Shown here: one piece after another, positions 48,501 through 58,800 of the stretch | Position numbering within the stretch: the first letter of the stretch is position 1 | How the letters are laid out: each line of letters starts with the position of its first letter | Origin: Sordaria brevicollis | Taxonomy: Eukaryota; Ascomycota; Sordariomycetes; Sordariales; Sordariaceae | Length of the DNA: 64,000 nucleotides | Direction of reading: 5' to 3' | NCBI GenBank assembly: GCA_033439795.1 | Contig: JAUTDP010000007.1 | Coordinates: 620,001 to 684,000, forward strand | Notes under the pieces: model-generated | What the model saw: only the letters and a program-made list of their open reading frames with translations | The model's database searches: none | What the model was told of the DNA's origin: nothing | Position numbers and translations under genes: made by a program

Positions 48501-48705
48501 GGTGGTGCCGACTGTGAACGTGGGTAGCGAGGCGAGTAGGGCGAGGATGAAGGGGTGGATTGATCGGTGGGTGGGAGAGCGGAGGAGGGGTGGGTTGGTG
48601 AAGGTTTTACATCATGAGGGTGGTGAGAAGGAGCTGGATGGGCAGAAGGGGGAGCAGAAGTTTTGGGATGGGAAGGATGGAGGTGGTGGGGGGGTTTATT
48701 GGTAG
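45556..48705 (+). CDS. pso2: DNA interstrand crosslink repair nuclease, Pso2/Snm1
   Basis: A single exon of about 1049 residues from the ATG at 45556 (MPPKPSS); an in-frame ATG at 45316 would add 80. Near residue 43, NASILNYFKK resembles a PCNA-binding box, with Asn where Gln is usual. A long acidic, disordered stretch follows. A UBZ4-type finger lies at about 363-385 (CPICNASL, then HVNAC). The metallo-beta-lactamase/beta-CASP nuclease fold starts near residue 510: FLSHFHSDHYMGL (HxHxDH metal motif, about 548-553), EANHCPGS, ILHCGDFR, YLDTTYLNP, VCGTYSIGKERI, then PYSEHSS and VPTVNVGS. Family members trim DNA 5'-3' during repair of interstrand crosslinks in the nucleus. The catalytic motifs look intact. 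Confidence 0.95.
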   Translation: MPPKPSSSSGKLTSSSSKTPVKSARNRGYITKTPISSKPKPKPNASILNYFKKAADETLFIGDGEVVTVEDLEEGDAAEVDGVDGDKENVVAKSTDAVKEDDHEETRFNEVGGPNKKRRVSSGGEVDERGKKARADDGDVKEDAEKEEVKQESEAQKKEEKLAAVAVPPSSGLQSTASLVKKPRRGPFVDDSDEDSDDDSQMEGEKSTAPINHEGSPDNEEEEKEEESAAKTELKPLKGVTENPRVPLLRQETSGARADTQTKQEEDEEDPVKDDADQADEEEAQDDKGNLDNNDLQGEELREKRYVQEQARLEAKERRGFLAGEDDDFDEMLLDDSGVFDELIEDEDDLTFPPADPDVITESCPICNASLAGVTSDQATAHVNACLDGNPTPLPPAPPPPTTPTSTTAKRKLAPGTKDDIDQENENPVDDDIMTDLTEGSKRFASRAAIARPGQANPFTLPGDDDGPNPNSSAKPKVNGAGSAFSKLMSSHNEAAAWATAAAAETASRGMPAYKRTCPFYKIMPNLSICVDAFRYGAVQGCKAYFLSHFHSDHYMGLSASWVHGPIYCSKVTGSLVKTQLRTAAKYVVELEFGQTVPVAETGGAVMVTMIEANHCPGSSLFLFEKKVGKEGRTQRILHCGDFRACPAHVEHPLLRPETLDKVTGKIKQQKIDVCYLDTTYLNPRYSFPPQTDVIKACAEVCAKLDKGLKDGSEEEWERLLRVREGGGNSKEGQDVSRFFEYNSKRMKGDGNASNPTPPPEDPKQEDNKPHNAFTALAAASKPTRKNRLLVVCGTYSIGKERICVAIAQALGSKIFASPAKIRITKQLDDPELSRLMTSDPREAQVHMQALGEIRADTLAEYLELHRSNGFSRIVGFRPSGWSYRPGSGSNNNASSSGLPPLPADLDVGGGASVNVTANLPPSSLPTTHLLHGNRFRPRFFARNVIPQRGSGKEAMCFGVPYSEHSSFRELALFLMALRVEKVVPTVNVGSEASRARMKGWIDRWVGERRRGGLVKVLHHEGGEKELDGQKGEQKFWDGKDGGGGGVYW

Positions 48706-49123
48706 TCTTAGGAAGAATTGAGTTGTTCGTTAGTTGTATAGCATATAAGCATGGCATTTATCTGCTCGTTTGAACGTTTGATTGATCGTATAGACCATTG
48801 TAATACATATGGACCAACGCTATCATCACTTGGTCGTCAGTTTCGTTTGCTCAACCTCACCGCGTCCACTTATCATCTGATACACCTCTTCACGTCCGCC
48901 ACTCTGGATGCCGTCGTTCTCATTTCCAATAACGTGCTGTCCCTCGCTCTTCCCAACTGGCCCTCGTGTGAAAATGTTGCTTGCCGCCTTTCAACGTCGT
49001 CGTTGGCTCAAGTTGATGGACGATATCAGCGGCGATAGTAATGGGGTTATTTTCCCGCTACGCGTCGGTTCCATGTAATAGCTCTAGAAGTTATGCTCCC
49101 ACACTCCTCTCACTCAACTCAGT
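48706..49123. other. Convergent 3' region between pso2 and lsm2
   Basis: About 420 bp between two stop codons. The open frame at 48751-49038 lies across this UTR and shows no domain. Confidence 0.55.
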
Positions 49124-49852
49124 TCAACCCTGCTTAGCCTTGGTAGCCTGGTTTGCCGCCTCTGCAATGTCTCATCAGTACCACTCCTTCCCAAGGTCCT
49201 CCCACGCCGGGGGTAACATACCTCTCCTCGTGGCATCCTCCAACAGCGGGATATCGACGCTTTCCTGGGGCAGGTGGACGTAGCGGACGACGGACCCGCG
49301 GATGAACACGTTCTTGACGGCGCTCAGGTGCGGGTACTTGAGCTCTTCCACGACCTGGATGTTGTCGAGCTTGATGTTGAGGAACTGGTCGACGCTCTTG
49401 AGCACGCCCCGGATCTGGATGTCGTTCTTGAGCTCGACCGTGACCTCGTGGTCAATGAGGGTTTTGAAGAAGCTTTGGGGGGGAATGTTAGTCTATAATT
49501 TTGAAAGGGTGTAAGGGGGTTCGAGAAGGGGACAGAGGTGAGGGGATGGTCGTGATGTGGTGTGCTGTTTATGAGAATGAATGGTTTGGTGAGCTGGAAG
49601 CTGTATGTGAATGAAGTAGTATGATGGGGAGTGAGGATAGGTCAAGTTGCATTGAGCTTCATATGTGTATGTGAAGCAACTCCGTGTATGTATTGCGAGC
49701 CTCATATACTCGGCTTCATAGAAGCATCACAGCTGTTGGCCAACATGGCGTGGACTTGACCCCACTAGGGATGGATGATGGCCGATGTGAAAGACTGGAA
49801 TGGGTACGATGATAACATTGAAAAGGACTTTATCATACCTGAAGAACAACAT
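49124..49852 (-). CDS. lsm2: U6 snRNA-associated Sm-like protein LSm2
   Basis: Three exons rebuild a 100-residue protein. Exon 1 (49852-49839) is only 14 nt and encodes MLFF plus two bases. Exon 2 (49472-49222) begins SFFKTLIDHEVTVELKND and continues with QFLNIKLDNIQV, HLSAVKNVFIRGSVVRY and VDIPLLEDATRR. Exon 3 (49161-49124) adds EAANQATKAKQG and a stop. Both Sm motifs are present: LKSVDQFLNIKL in Sm1, and FIRGSVVRYV in Sm2 with the IRG triplet. LSm2 belongs to the nuclear LSm2-8 ring on U6 snRNA and the cytoplasmic LSm1-7 ring of mRNA decay. Intron 1 is long (366 bp) and ends in CCCCCCCAAAG. The single-exon frame starting MLKSVDQ misses the true start. Confidence 0.95.
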
Positions 49853-51027
49853 GGTGTTGGTATATTGTTGCTATGTTACCAAATGAGTGACAGAAAAAGA
49901 AGCAAAATGTTATGAATTGTTCGATAATTGAAGGTGACGGGGATGCATCAATTGTTACTGCAGTTGGCTGTACACGCCAAGGAGACGACTGCCCAACTTG
50001 GTGGAGGGACTTCAAAGAGGTGAGCTGCGCTTTTGGAGGTCCAAGCTTCCCCAGAAAGTGCCCGGGAGCACAGACCACTTGTTCTCTAACCTGCCAAGAC
50101 TCTACATCTCCCTAGGTATAGGTACCTGACATACTGCAGTGACAGCTGACAGCCCGCACATATGAGGTGAGGTGGTAAAGAGATTGGACAGAGCTGCCTG
50201 GAATTCTTTGAAGAAAGACCAACTTGAAATCATTTGATCCAGGGAAGCAGAAGTGTGGCACTTTCCTACCGCTATATAGTGAGACTTTCGACACCGGGAA
50301 ATCACAAGGCGCGACACGGGCAACATCGGTCACACAAGGAACTGACACGGAAATAGCACTGGCAATCATCGCTACAGATCATCGAAGGGAAAGTTAAAAA
50401 GGCCCGCCCAGCGCCCTGGCCCGGCCCCATTCATCCCCATTCCCTGATTCCCACACAGAAGGTCAAACAGCCATTCACGGCCGCTGGACTCCTCTCAGGC
50501 ATTCCTCCATCACAGACTCGCGAGCAATAGTTGGGGACCGGACAGGGATGTGCCATCTGTTATTGTGCCGTCATTGGATTGTGTATCGACCAGCATCGAC
50601 CGCCTTTCAGCAGTGAGCAGCGACCCAGGGCAGACCGCGACGAGCATATCCCATCCCTCGAGCAGCACGCCGTGGACGCGGCAGCCTTCCCGGAGCGCCT
50701 GATAGTCTGATACCCCTTTTATTGTGAAAGACAGACAGGCCAGACACGGCCATCACCATCAACATCAACGTCAACCACGTCGCCGGTACGGAGCAGCAAC
50801 CCAAAGCAGCCACCTCAGTCCACTCACCCCCGCAGAAGCCCCCCGAGTTCAGTCCGGATCCTCCCTCTTCCACGGAACCGAACCCCCTAAAGTTCAGGCA
50901 TCATATCAACAGCACACGGGCCGGAAGCCGCGCCAGGATCACCCGTTAGCACCTGAGGCGTGCGCAGCAGCCAGCAACAAAAAAAATTCCAAAAGCGCGG
51001 GGTTGCGCCGATTACGCACCAGCAACA
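49853..51027. other. Divergent promoter region lsm2/ada3
   Basis: 1.17 kb between two start codons. It includes the GC-rich tract GGCCCGCCCAGCGCCCTGGC near 50401. Frames at 50607-51186 are shadows or leader sequence with no domain. Confidence 0.5.
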
Positions 51028-53370
51028 ATGCCGCCGCCCTCGGGCCAAAAGGGCAGCCAGAAGGGCACGGGGAAGAAGGGTGGAGCGGGTGTCATGCGCC
51101 AGCACCAGCACAACCCACGGAGTCGCAACACCACGCCCAGCGCCGGCTTCCCCCAGGTTGCCAGTCTGCCACCCATTGAGACGCACGAGACGGCTAGCTT
51201 GGACCTACGCTTCGAACTCTTCCGCAACATCACGTACGACGACATTGTCGATCCCGTCGCCAACAACACCGCATCGCCCGACTCCAAGAGCCTCGATGGC
51301 CTCCTGTCCCGCCTGTCACGTCTGAGCGAGGTCATTGACAAGCGGGGGTCCAACTGTGACAAAGGCATGCGTCTGCTCGCCCAGTCCCGCCGCCTCCGCG
51401 AGAGTGAGCTGGCCGCCGAGCGCGGCCGCGAAGAGGAACGCCGCCAGAAGGAAGCCGACGAAGAAGAACGTGCCGAGCGCAAAGCCAACAAGAAGAAACG
51501 GAAGGCCACCGAGAATCTGGCCCCGCCACAAGGAAACAGCATAGGTTTGTGACTTGCCACTTCTACTACTTGACCATCTTGGCTGCTTTATCTCCAATTG
51601 CAACACTCTGCCTGCATTGATAACAAAAGATCGAATACTGACCTTTCTCTCTTTTACACAGAGTATTCCTCACCAGCCCGCGAGTCTGGTAACAAGGCTA
51701 GGAAGCTCTCCCGCGATGACTCTGCCAGCTCGTCCCTCTCGCCCGTCGCCCCAAGGACACCCACCGCCATGGAAACCGACGACAAGACCAAAACCGAGGA
51801 AAATGACGACGATGACGATGATTCCGATGATGACGGTCAGCCACCACCGCCTGCACGACCACAGGCCAACACTTTTGGCGATGATCCATCAACCTTCCCC
51901 GATCCAACAGTCTACGAAATCCTCTCGGTAAAGCCGGGAATGACGGAAGAGGAAATCAAGGAGATCTATTCAGTTGCAGTATATCCAAAGAGCGACCTAG
52001 CAGACATAATAGCCGGCGACCCACCCGATAAGGACTTCAGCAATGCGAAACCAAGTAACCAAATCAACTTTTCGACCTTCAGCACTTACATCGAACCGTT
52101 TTTCCGACCATTTACAGAAGAAGATCTTGCTTTCCTTAGAGAGCGCGGCGACCGAACCACGGCCTTTGTTTTACCGAAGCGCGGGAAGAAGCACTACACA
52201 GAAATATGGGCCGAAGAGGACGGTGCCATGGCAATTGATTCGACGGATAATAAGCTGCCGCCCAACCAGCCGCGTGGCAACATCGAAAACATGAATGACG
52301 AAGTCGCCGAGACAGACAAGCTTTCGGTTGGGCCGATTCTAGCACGACTATTGCAGACGATGCGGCCGGAGCATCGTGCACCGCCGGCGGAGGAGAGACA
52401 AAACGGCGTCAATGCCGACGGAGATGTCTCCATGAACGGTGTTGATCGCTTTGATTTTGGCGACACTCAACCACAGACGGCATCGCCCACTGTTAATGGG
52501 GTTAATGGAACCAATGGAAACGTCAATGGGACAGCTGGAGCCTCAACTCAGCTCCCCGCTGCAACATTCATGCCAGAGTCTAATAGCGAATCATGGAAGA
52601 AAGCCTCGCACCCGAAACTCGATTACTCACAAGTCGATGAGCGCTTGAAGCAAGAGCTACGACATATTGGCTTCTTACCTTTCCCACCCGAGCAAGCCAA
52701 CGGGACACCTTCCACAGGCAATGCTTCGTCGAATACGGGAAATAACAACGCCTCTACCACTGCCTCTCATCCATCGGGCGGTGATCCCGGTCCTACAGCT
52801 GCCGATTTTGATGGTCATTATGACGACGAAGTTGCAGCCCGGTTACGCCTTCTCCAATCCCGCCTACACGAGCAGGTTCTGCTCAACGGTGCCCGCAAAG
52901 CACGTCTCACCGAACTTGTTAAAGAGCGCATGGCGTTCCAGGAATACCAGACCATTCTTGAAGATCTCGACAGCCAAGTACAAGCAGCCTACCTCAAACG
53001 GACCCGCACGATGGGTAAAAAGCCGAAGAAGGCTCGCCCAGGGGCAAAGGATGCCAATGCTAACGGCGGGGCCGGCACGCCTGGCCCTGGCGGTGCGGCT
53101 GGTATGGCGAGACCGGGCATTGGAGATCTTACTCGCACGCTCATGGAGCGTAGGCGGAGGTGGATTGAGAATATGGGCCCTCTGTTTGAGGATGACGTCC
53201 CACCTACGGAGGATATGAGCCCAGCGGCGAGAAGAATCCGGGGCTCTAAGCTCATGAAGGTTCCTAGAGTAAATGAAGAAGGTAGCACGATTTTCCCGCG
53301 GGAAATAATGGCTGATCTGATCAAGCGGGAGAAGGACAAGTGGGACGACGAAGAGGGTGACGACGAGTGA
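51028..53370 (+). CDS. ada3: SAGA/ADA histone acetyltransferase adaptor Ada3 (Ngg1)
   Basis: Exon 1 (51028-51544) and exon 2 (51662-53370) give about 741 residues. The N-terminus has a conserved [20 protein letters not shown] block, then a long charged helix (about 120-165). The centre includes [15 protein letters not shown] and [10 protein letters not shown]. The diagnostic C-terminal Ada3 domain lies at about 565-690: [39 protein letters not shown], then [15 protein letters not shown]. With Gcn5 and Ada2 it forms the acetyltransferase module that modifies nucleosomal histone H3. The stop at 53368 overlaps a good GTGAGT donor at 53367. Splicing to a CAG acceptor at 53469-53471 would read in frame for another 115 codons to 53817, so the annotated end may be only one isoform. 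Confidence 0.93.
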
Positions 53371-53471
53371 GTAGCTCCTCGCAACCTCATAGTCTCCCGC
53401 CGCCACCAAGAGCCTTCCTGTACTCGGAAATCTTCTGTTTCAACTCGGCCCCGGAGAACTCATAACAACAG

Positions 53472-53817
53472 CGATGTGGAGGAGGGTGTGGATAATCATG
53501 GAGATGCGCAGCCTAGTCCATTGGTTGGGCATCGTTCTAGCAGCACCTTGACCAGTGTTGAGCCCATATCGGTCAAGGAAGAATACGAGCAATCCCAAAC
53601 ATCAGATGAGACTGATAGTACGCAGCTAGGGGAGCAAAGAAGCACCTCGGATGATTCCTACAAAGAAGAAGAACCTAAGCAACATAACGAACATCAGACC
53701 CAAGTACGGGATCGCCAGGGAAGACAGGCAAGAGCAGATACGAGAGGAAGAGGGCTTACAAGAGGACGAGGACATGCAAGAAGACGACGACTTGTAAGAG
53801 GCCGGAGAAGGGGATGA
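53472..53817 (+). CDS. Possible third exon of ada3 (alternative C-terminus)
   Basis: If the intron 53367-53471 (GTGAGT...AACAACAG) is removed, the Ada3 frame continues as DVEEGVDNHGD, a Ser/Glu/Gln-rich stretch, and then an Arg/Gly-rich end with RGRG units. The frame stays open for 115 codons. Composition is low-complexity and no domain is visible, so this is a prediction from splice signals and frame only. Confidence 0.4.
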
Positions 53818-54477
53818 ACAAGATGACTATCAAGAAGACCAAAAACTCCCTACCTACCGGTCAACACCTTGTTATTCTTGGCCATTCACAACCATTTGTA
53901 TTACTCAACAACTTCTGTGGTCCTTCTGAAGCATAACGGCGTTTTAGGTGGTTTAAAACATGGCGTAAAAGGGAAAGGAAGGGCATATGGCAAACGATGT
54001 TACTAAACACTGCCACCGGTTTGAGGTTTACGAGGCGGATGGCTATCTGTCACTATTATTACGGTTATGGTTCAGGATATTGCTCTTTGGGATACGGATT
54101 AGAGACACTAGCTTATTACTATAGGTACTGAATGAGGCTACGAGCCAATCTCAAAGATGGCCGCTTCCCTCCTTTTTTCGATGCTGTGAGTGACTTCACT
54201 TCATGGTGTAACAAGACGTTGATTGGTGAATGCCTTCACTTTTGTTTCTCAACATCGCTTGGTAGTTAACCGATCATGATCTCAGATTCCAAGTATTATT
54301 GTATTAGGAGAACCAGAGAACCAAGCAACAAAAATCACAAATGCCAATTCCAGCGCCTTTGCTTGCTAACTCAACGCTGTCTAGTTAGTACCAGATACCA
54401 TAACGCCTCGCCTATATCCCATTCTATTCAGCACGAGAGAACCCCAACTTTTCGAACCACGTAAAGCAGGGGAACAG
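53818..54477. other. Convergent 3' region between ada3 and tpc1
   Basis: No gene recognised. AT-rich UTR-like sequence. Confidence 0.5.
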
Positions 54478-55567
54478 TCAGGCTCCCTGCTCCTCCTCGG
54501 GCCCAACCGCCCCCAAGCCCACATAAAACCTCAACGCCCTCTCATAAGTCCACATCGTCACCGCGCTCGCCGGCGCCGCCTTAAACAAACTGACCGTTAA
54601 CCCCCTATACAACCCCCTCCACCCTTCCCTCCTCACAATCGTCTTCACCGTCTTCACCAACCCGCCCTCATAAACGGGAATATTCTTATGCACATAAAGT
54701 CCCCTCGTCGGCCCTTGCACCTGTATCCTCTTCCTCACCAAATCCAACGGGAAAGTTCCAGTCTTGGCTACCACGCTCGCCAACACCCCGGCTACCGCTC
54801 CTCCAGAACTGTAGGGGAGCTGTAGGCCTGCTAGCATAGGCCGTAGAGATTCGTATACAGCGAAGAACATGCCCATGTAGGGGATTATTTGCGCCAGCCC
54901 TGGTCCCAAGCCGCGGAAGTACCCCGTGGATCCTTCAGATACATAGATATTGCGGATTGCGCTTAGCAAGGAAGGGTATACCCTCTCTACACCCTGTGCC
55001 GCGAAGCGCGTTCGTAAAAGGTCGAGGGGGTAAGTAGCGGCCGTTGCTACGCCTCCTGCTGTGGCGCCTGACACAAAGGATTCGACGGAGGGAGGCAGTT
55101 GTTTGTTTTGCGAGGCCGGGAAGGTGTGCTGAAGGAGTTGGGTTATGGAGCGGTAGGTTGTGAATTGCACGGCTGCGTAAGACACATAAAGGAGCTCGGC
55201 GGGGATGTTGCCCTTCCAGAGCCCCGTCAGGCCTTCGGTTTGGAGGATGTGGCGGATGGTGGGGAGGGTGCCTTTGTAGATTGGTCCGCTGCCGCTTTTC
55301 GAAGAGGAGTTGTGGTTGTGAAGTAAGGGGTCGGAGAGGGAGTGGTGTTGGAGTTGGAGACGGATCTTGACGACGTCGAGGGGGGCGATGACGAAGCTGG
55401 GGAGGCAGGAAGTGTTAGTATTGGAAGTAGATGGCTCAAGAGGTAAGTAGGAGGGTTTTGGGACAAGTGACAAAAGCGTACCGAGAGATCAAGCCGGCCG
55501 TGGCGCCGGCGGCCGTCACCTGAAGGCGGGAACCCTCATCCTTGAGGCGTTCGGCCTTGCCAGACAT
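54478..55567 (-). CDS. tpc1: Mitochondrial thiamine pyrophosphate carrier
   Basis: Exon 1 (55567-55482, [12 protein letters not shown]...GLISR) and exon 2 (55396-54478) are separated by an 85-bp intron, giving 334 residues. Three mitochondrial-carrier repeats show the signatures [19 protein letters not shown] and [10 protein letters not shown], each followed by a GLWKG-, GYFRGLGPG- or GLYRGL-type motif. The N-terminus [21 protein letters not shown] and the order of residues match the Tpc1 subfamily, which exchanges thiamine pyrophosphate across the inner mitochondrial membrane. A small Ser/Gly/Asn insert follows the first signature. The intron interrupts the first membrane segment just before PLDVV. 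The subfamily call rests on recognition, not on a search. Confidence 0.93.
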
Positions 55568-57543
55568 TCATCCAGCAACGGCGATAACGGCGGATAGACA
55601 GACGTTGGAGATGGATATGGAGGTGGGAGGCCCGGCGTAAACGTGGGCTGAGCAATGCGTGATCGACGACGGGTCGGTGTTCGCGGTGCGGGAGAGCGGC
55701 GGCGGCCAAGCTAGAGCTGCGACTGACGTAGGGCTACTGCTACGGTGCAGGGGAGCGACTCGAGCGGTGGACGTTCAATGAGTTCGGGCTTTCGGTGTTC
55801 GGATGTATTTGGCGCGCAGTGTGCTGTGCGGTATCTTTGAAGATAATGCCTCTTCGTATTTCTTGGACAACCGGCGGTCAAGTGTTTGCTTTGCGGTTCT
55901 TTCGGTGTTCGAGTTTGCAGATAAATTTCTTGATAAGCGAAATGTAACTGCAGTGCGAGAATGGCAATTGGAATTGGCAGTGGGAATTTTGTGATCTCAT
56001 TGGAAGGAGAGGCGCGCCAAGACCTGATGCACCCGCGTGTATGCGCAGGCTCTTTGCAAACGCCATGTCCGGCATGTTTGCAAGACGGCGAGTTGATAAT
56101 GCAAAGAAACTCGTGGGCTGAACGTCAATGATACATCATGTTGCTGAGAAATGTCAGGGGTAAACGCATATGAGTGCTTCTAGATATTTCTAATTCATTG
56201 TATGTTAACCACTTGGCGTCGAGGAACAAAGATGCTGCAGCGCAGTGCCTCCATGGACTGCCTCGACGTACAGACGTGCTAGACGTGGGCATGCATCAAG
56301 CATCTGTCCATGTGCCCAGGGTCTTGTGATGTCCGTTTTGCTCTTGCAGACTTGACAAGTGAAAACGATGACTCGCAAGGCAAAGTCTTTGTTCTTCTTG
56401 CCCATTGCCCATGAAGAGGCGTTGACTAGTTGCCGCAGGGTGAGACACCATGAGACATGAAGAATGAAGAAGGGGAGAGGCTTCAGTTTGTTCTTCGTTG
56501 ATGACGGCAGTGACGACATTGTTCACGACTCGTAACTCGGGGGATCAACAGGGGTGCCACGCGCTCAGCTCAGCCTTGGCTTCCACTTTGAGATGTCACT
56601 TGATTTGGAGATCTGAGGTTGTTTAGAGCGAAGCAGCAGCAGGCCTTGCCATCATTTTGCAGAAATATCTTCATACTTTGCTTTTCGGCTGTGGCACTGG
56701 CTAACGTCCTGTTGTGTCTCCTATGTCTGTGAAACTTGGGTTGAAAGTTGTATTCGAATGGGTAGAACGGGAGGTGACAGAAGGACTATGAGGTACGGTA
56801 TCAGGATGGGTCGATGTGAGATATTGCTGTCCTACACGATGACTGATAGACACCAGGGTATACACAATTCCTCGACATGAGTTGATGTGACTCTTGGCTT
56901 ACTCTCGAAGAGTATTATCCCATTGGGGTAGTCGGAGTTGACGATGGAGGTACTCTCATATCGGTCCAGCGGGTATCAGACGGATAAGAAGAAGAAAGAC
57001 ATTGGAGAAAAGAGGAAGATATGAAAAAGAGAAACAACAACACCCGTCTTCACGATCCGGTGTCCCGATGCCACCGCCGTTTTTTCCAACCCACATGCTA
57101 ATCGAAACGACAACGTGCAAGTCCGAAATCGAGGCTCTTGACATGCACAAACTTCACCGTAGCATTGAGATGCCCAGCATGGGCGCTAATTGGTTCCATC
57201 CGCCCGAAGGTTGCTACCCAGCAATCGCTCTAGCAAATCGCCCAGCAACGATCCCACGACCCCATCTCCTCCAAAACCCCACTATTTCCTGGAAATGGTT
57301 AAAGCTGCCCATGTCTGGCACACTTCTGGCCCCCGGTTTCTCCAGGTACGTACCTGCCGGGCGGATGCACCCCAGCGTTGGAGACGAGGTGTGTGTGAGC
57401 ATTGGATGTCCACCTCCGCTCAATGCACGGGGTCCTTCCAACTTCTTTTGCGCTTCACGAGGACGAGATGGACTCTCGTTCCCCGTCATCTCCATCCATC
57501 TCCATCATCCCGCAGGCACCTGGCAGATTTGAAGCGTGCTCCT
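55568..57543. other. Intergenic upstream of tpc1
   Basis: No convincing gene. Frames at 57002-57600 have no domain. The stretch ends at the 8-bp target duplication of the next element. Confidence 0.45.
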
Positions 57544-57551
57544 AGCGGGAC
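57544..57551 (+). repeat. Left 8-bp target-site duplication
   Basis: AGCGGGAC, repeated exactly at 58211-58218 directly outside the other end of the element. Confidence 0.85.
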
Positions 57552-57562
57552 TTATCTCAGTG

Positions 57563-57664
57563 CTCAGACCGTTCTTCTTTTTCAGGCGCTATATTTTTAG
57601 GGGTCTAGGGGGACCAGCTGGCAGACCCACTTTTTTTTGAGAACGCCTGAAAAAGAGGTCTGAG
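57563..57664. repeat. Left hairpin of the 659-bp element
   Basis: CTCAGACC, a GTTCT bulge, then TCTTTTTCAGGCG pairs with CGCCTGAAAAAGAGGTCTGAG. The loop contains a GGGTCT/AGACCC stem and the palindrome CCAGCTGG. Confidence 0.8.
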
Positions 57665-58086
57665 TTCACGATTAGATAAAAAGCGGTTACGGGTTTACAA
57701 AATGGCTAAATTGGAAAAATGATTTCAACACCACGAAGGCTGCAAAGAAATTCTAAAAACAAGGAAAGTATCTGCAAGTAGATCTCGAAGAGAGTTTTCC
57801 AATGATACTACTCTTTTTTCTAATTGATGAAGAAAAGTGTTGACTTTGGAGCTAAGAAAAAAAAAATTACGGGTTTACACGTTTCACTTTTAGGCTTTTT
57901 TCTATCTTGGTAACGATTTTTCTCGAAAATGATAAAAAGAAAAATATTATTGAAAAGCTCTCTTCAAAGGCTACCTCTAGATACCTTTCTGATTCTTTAC
58001 ATTCAAATGGTGATATTGTTTTTCAAAGTTGTCTTTCTTCTCTCACCTTGATGTAAACCTCTGTACGGTTTTGGTCTAATCTTGAA

Positions 58087-58199
58087 CTCAGACCTCCCTG
58101 CGGGAGTTCCCAAAAAGTGGGCCCCCCAGTTGTTAGCAGCCGCCAGAAAGGTACGTACCTATTACACGGCAACCCAGGAACAAAGCAGGGAGGTCTGAG
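58087..58199. repeat. Right hairpin of the 659-bp element
   Basis: CTCAGACCTCCCTGC pairs with GCAGGGAGGTCTGAG. After a small internal loop, GTTCC/GGAAC extends the stem by 5 bp. Confidence 0.8.
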
Positions 58200-58210
58200 C
58201 GCTGAGATAA

Positions 58211-58218
58211 AGCGGGAC
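58211..58218 (+). repeat. Right 8-bp target-site duplication
   Basis: AGCGGGAC, identical to 57544-57551. Confidence 0.85.
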
Positions 58219-58800
58219 CCCGTATAAGCCGGTGGGACTGGAATTGTTCATCCAAGGAGTCTGTTATATTTCGGCATCCCATAACCCTCTCCAGTCCTTC
58301 TCTTCTCCCACCTTGTCTCTCCTCTGTCATTCTTACATTTCTTCCTTCGGTTATCTCCAACTTCTACACTACTTTGTCCCTTACGGCACACTTCAACTTG
58401 CTTACACACCAAGCAAAAGTGCTGCACGTCATATCTGCAGCAACATCAACACCATCTCCGCCCACGCCTCATACACAACCACCAAAAGCTTCTTTGCCAT
58501 CCGCAGTGCTTGCAGTGCATAGGGATCTGGATACATATCTGCAAGGCTCATCCTTTCGAGCCACGCTATCATACATCCTCGACGTACTTTGGGCTGCTGT
58601 GCAAATGAGCCATTGCATGTGATTCACTTTTAATCGCCTGCCAAGACCAGTCCTATAAAGTGAAGTGAACATTCATCAAGGTTCAACTTGGTCTTGGAAA
58701 AGTGTCACAACCCGACAGAGCTTTGGATCCCGCATCAAACCCATACTACAACATTCTTCCCAGTCTCACTTCGACAAAAACTACGACATCAATACATACC
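58219..58800. other. Promoter/leader of the 432-residue gene
   Basis: No gene. The C- and A-rich plus strand from about 58300 is typical of a 5' leader in these fungi. An in-frame extension to 58702 is possible, but the ATG at 58801 follows an ACC context and is preferred. Confidence 0.45.

Larger units (their letters stand above)
57552..58210. mobile_element. 659-bp non-autonomous element, 8-bp duplication, two terminal hairpins
   Basis: The ends are inverted: TTATCTCAGTGCTCAGACC at 57552-57570 and its near-perfect reverse complement at 58192-58210 (one difference). Both abut the direct repeat AGCGGGAC, an 8-bp target duplication as made by hAT and a few other DNA transposon superfamilies. 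Further inside, GAGGTCTGAGTTCA and GATTAGA recur in mirror orientation (57656-57677 and 58074-58095). The left end folds into a 21-bp stem (57563-57588 with 57644-57664, one 5-nt bulge) and the right end into a 15-bp stem (58087-58101 with 58185-58199). The interior of about 400 bp is AT-rich and has no coding frame. The element ends about 590 bp before the start of the next gene. Confidence 0.85.

Noticed and set aside
49041..49514. Plus-strand frames over 49041-49514
   Set aside because: Antisense of lsm2 exons 2 and 3, whose protein is clear on the minus strand.
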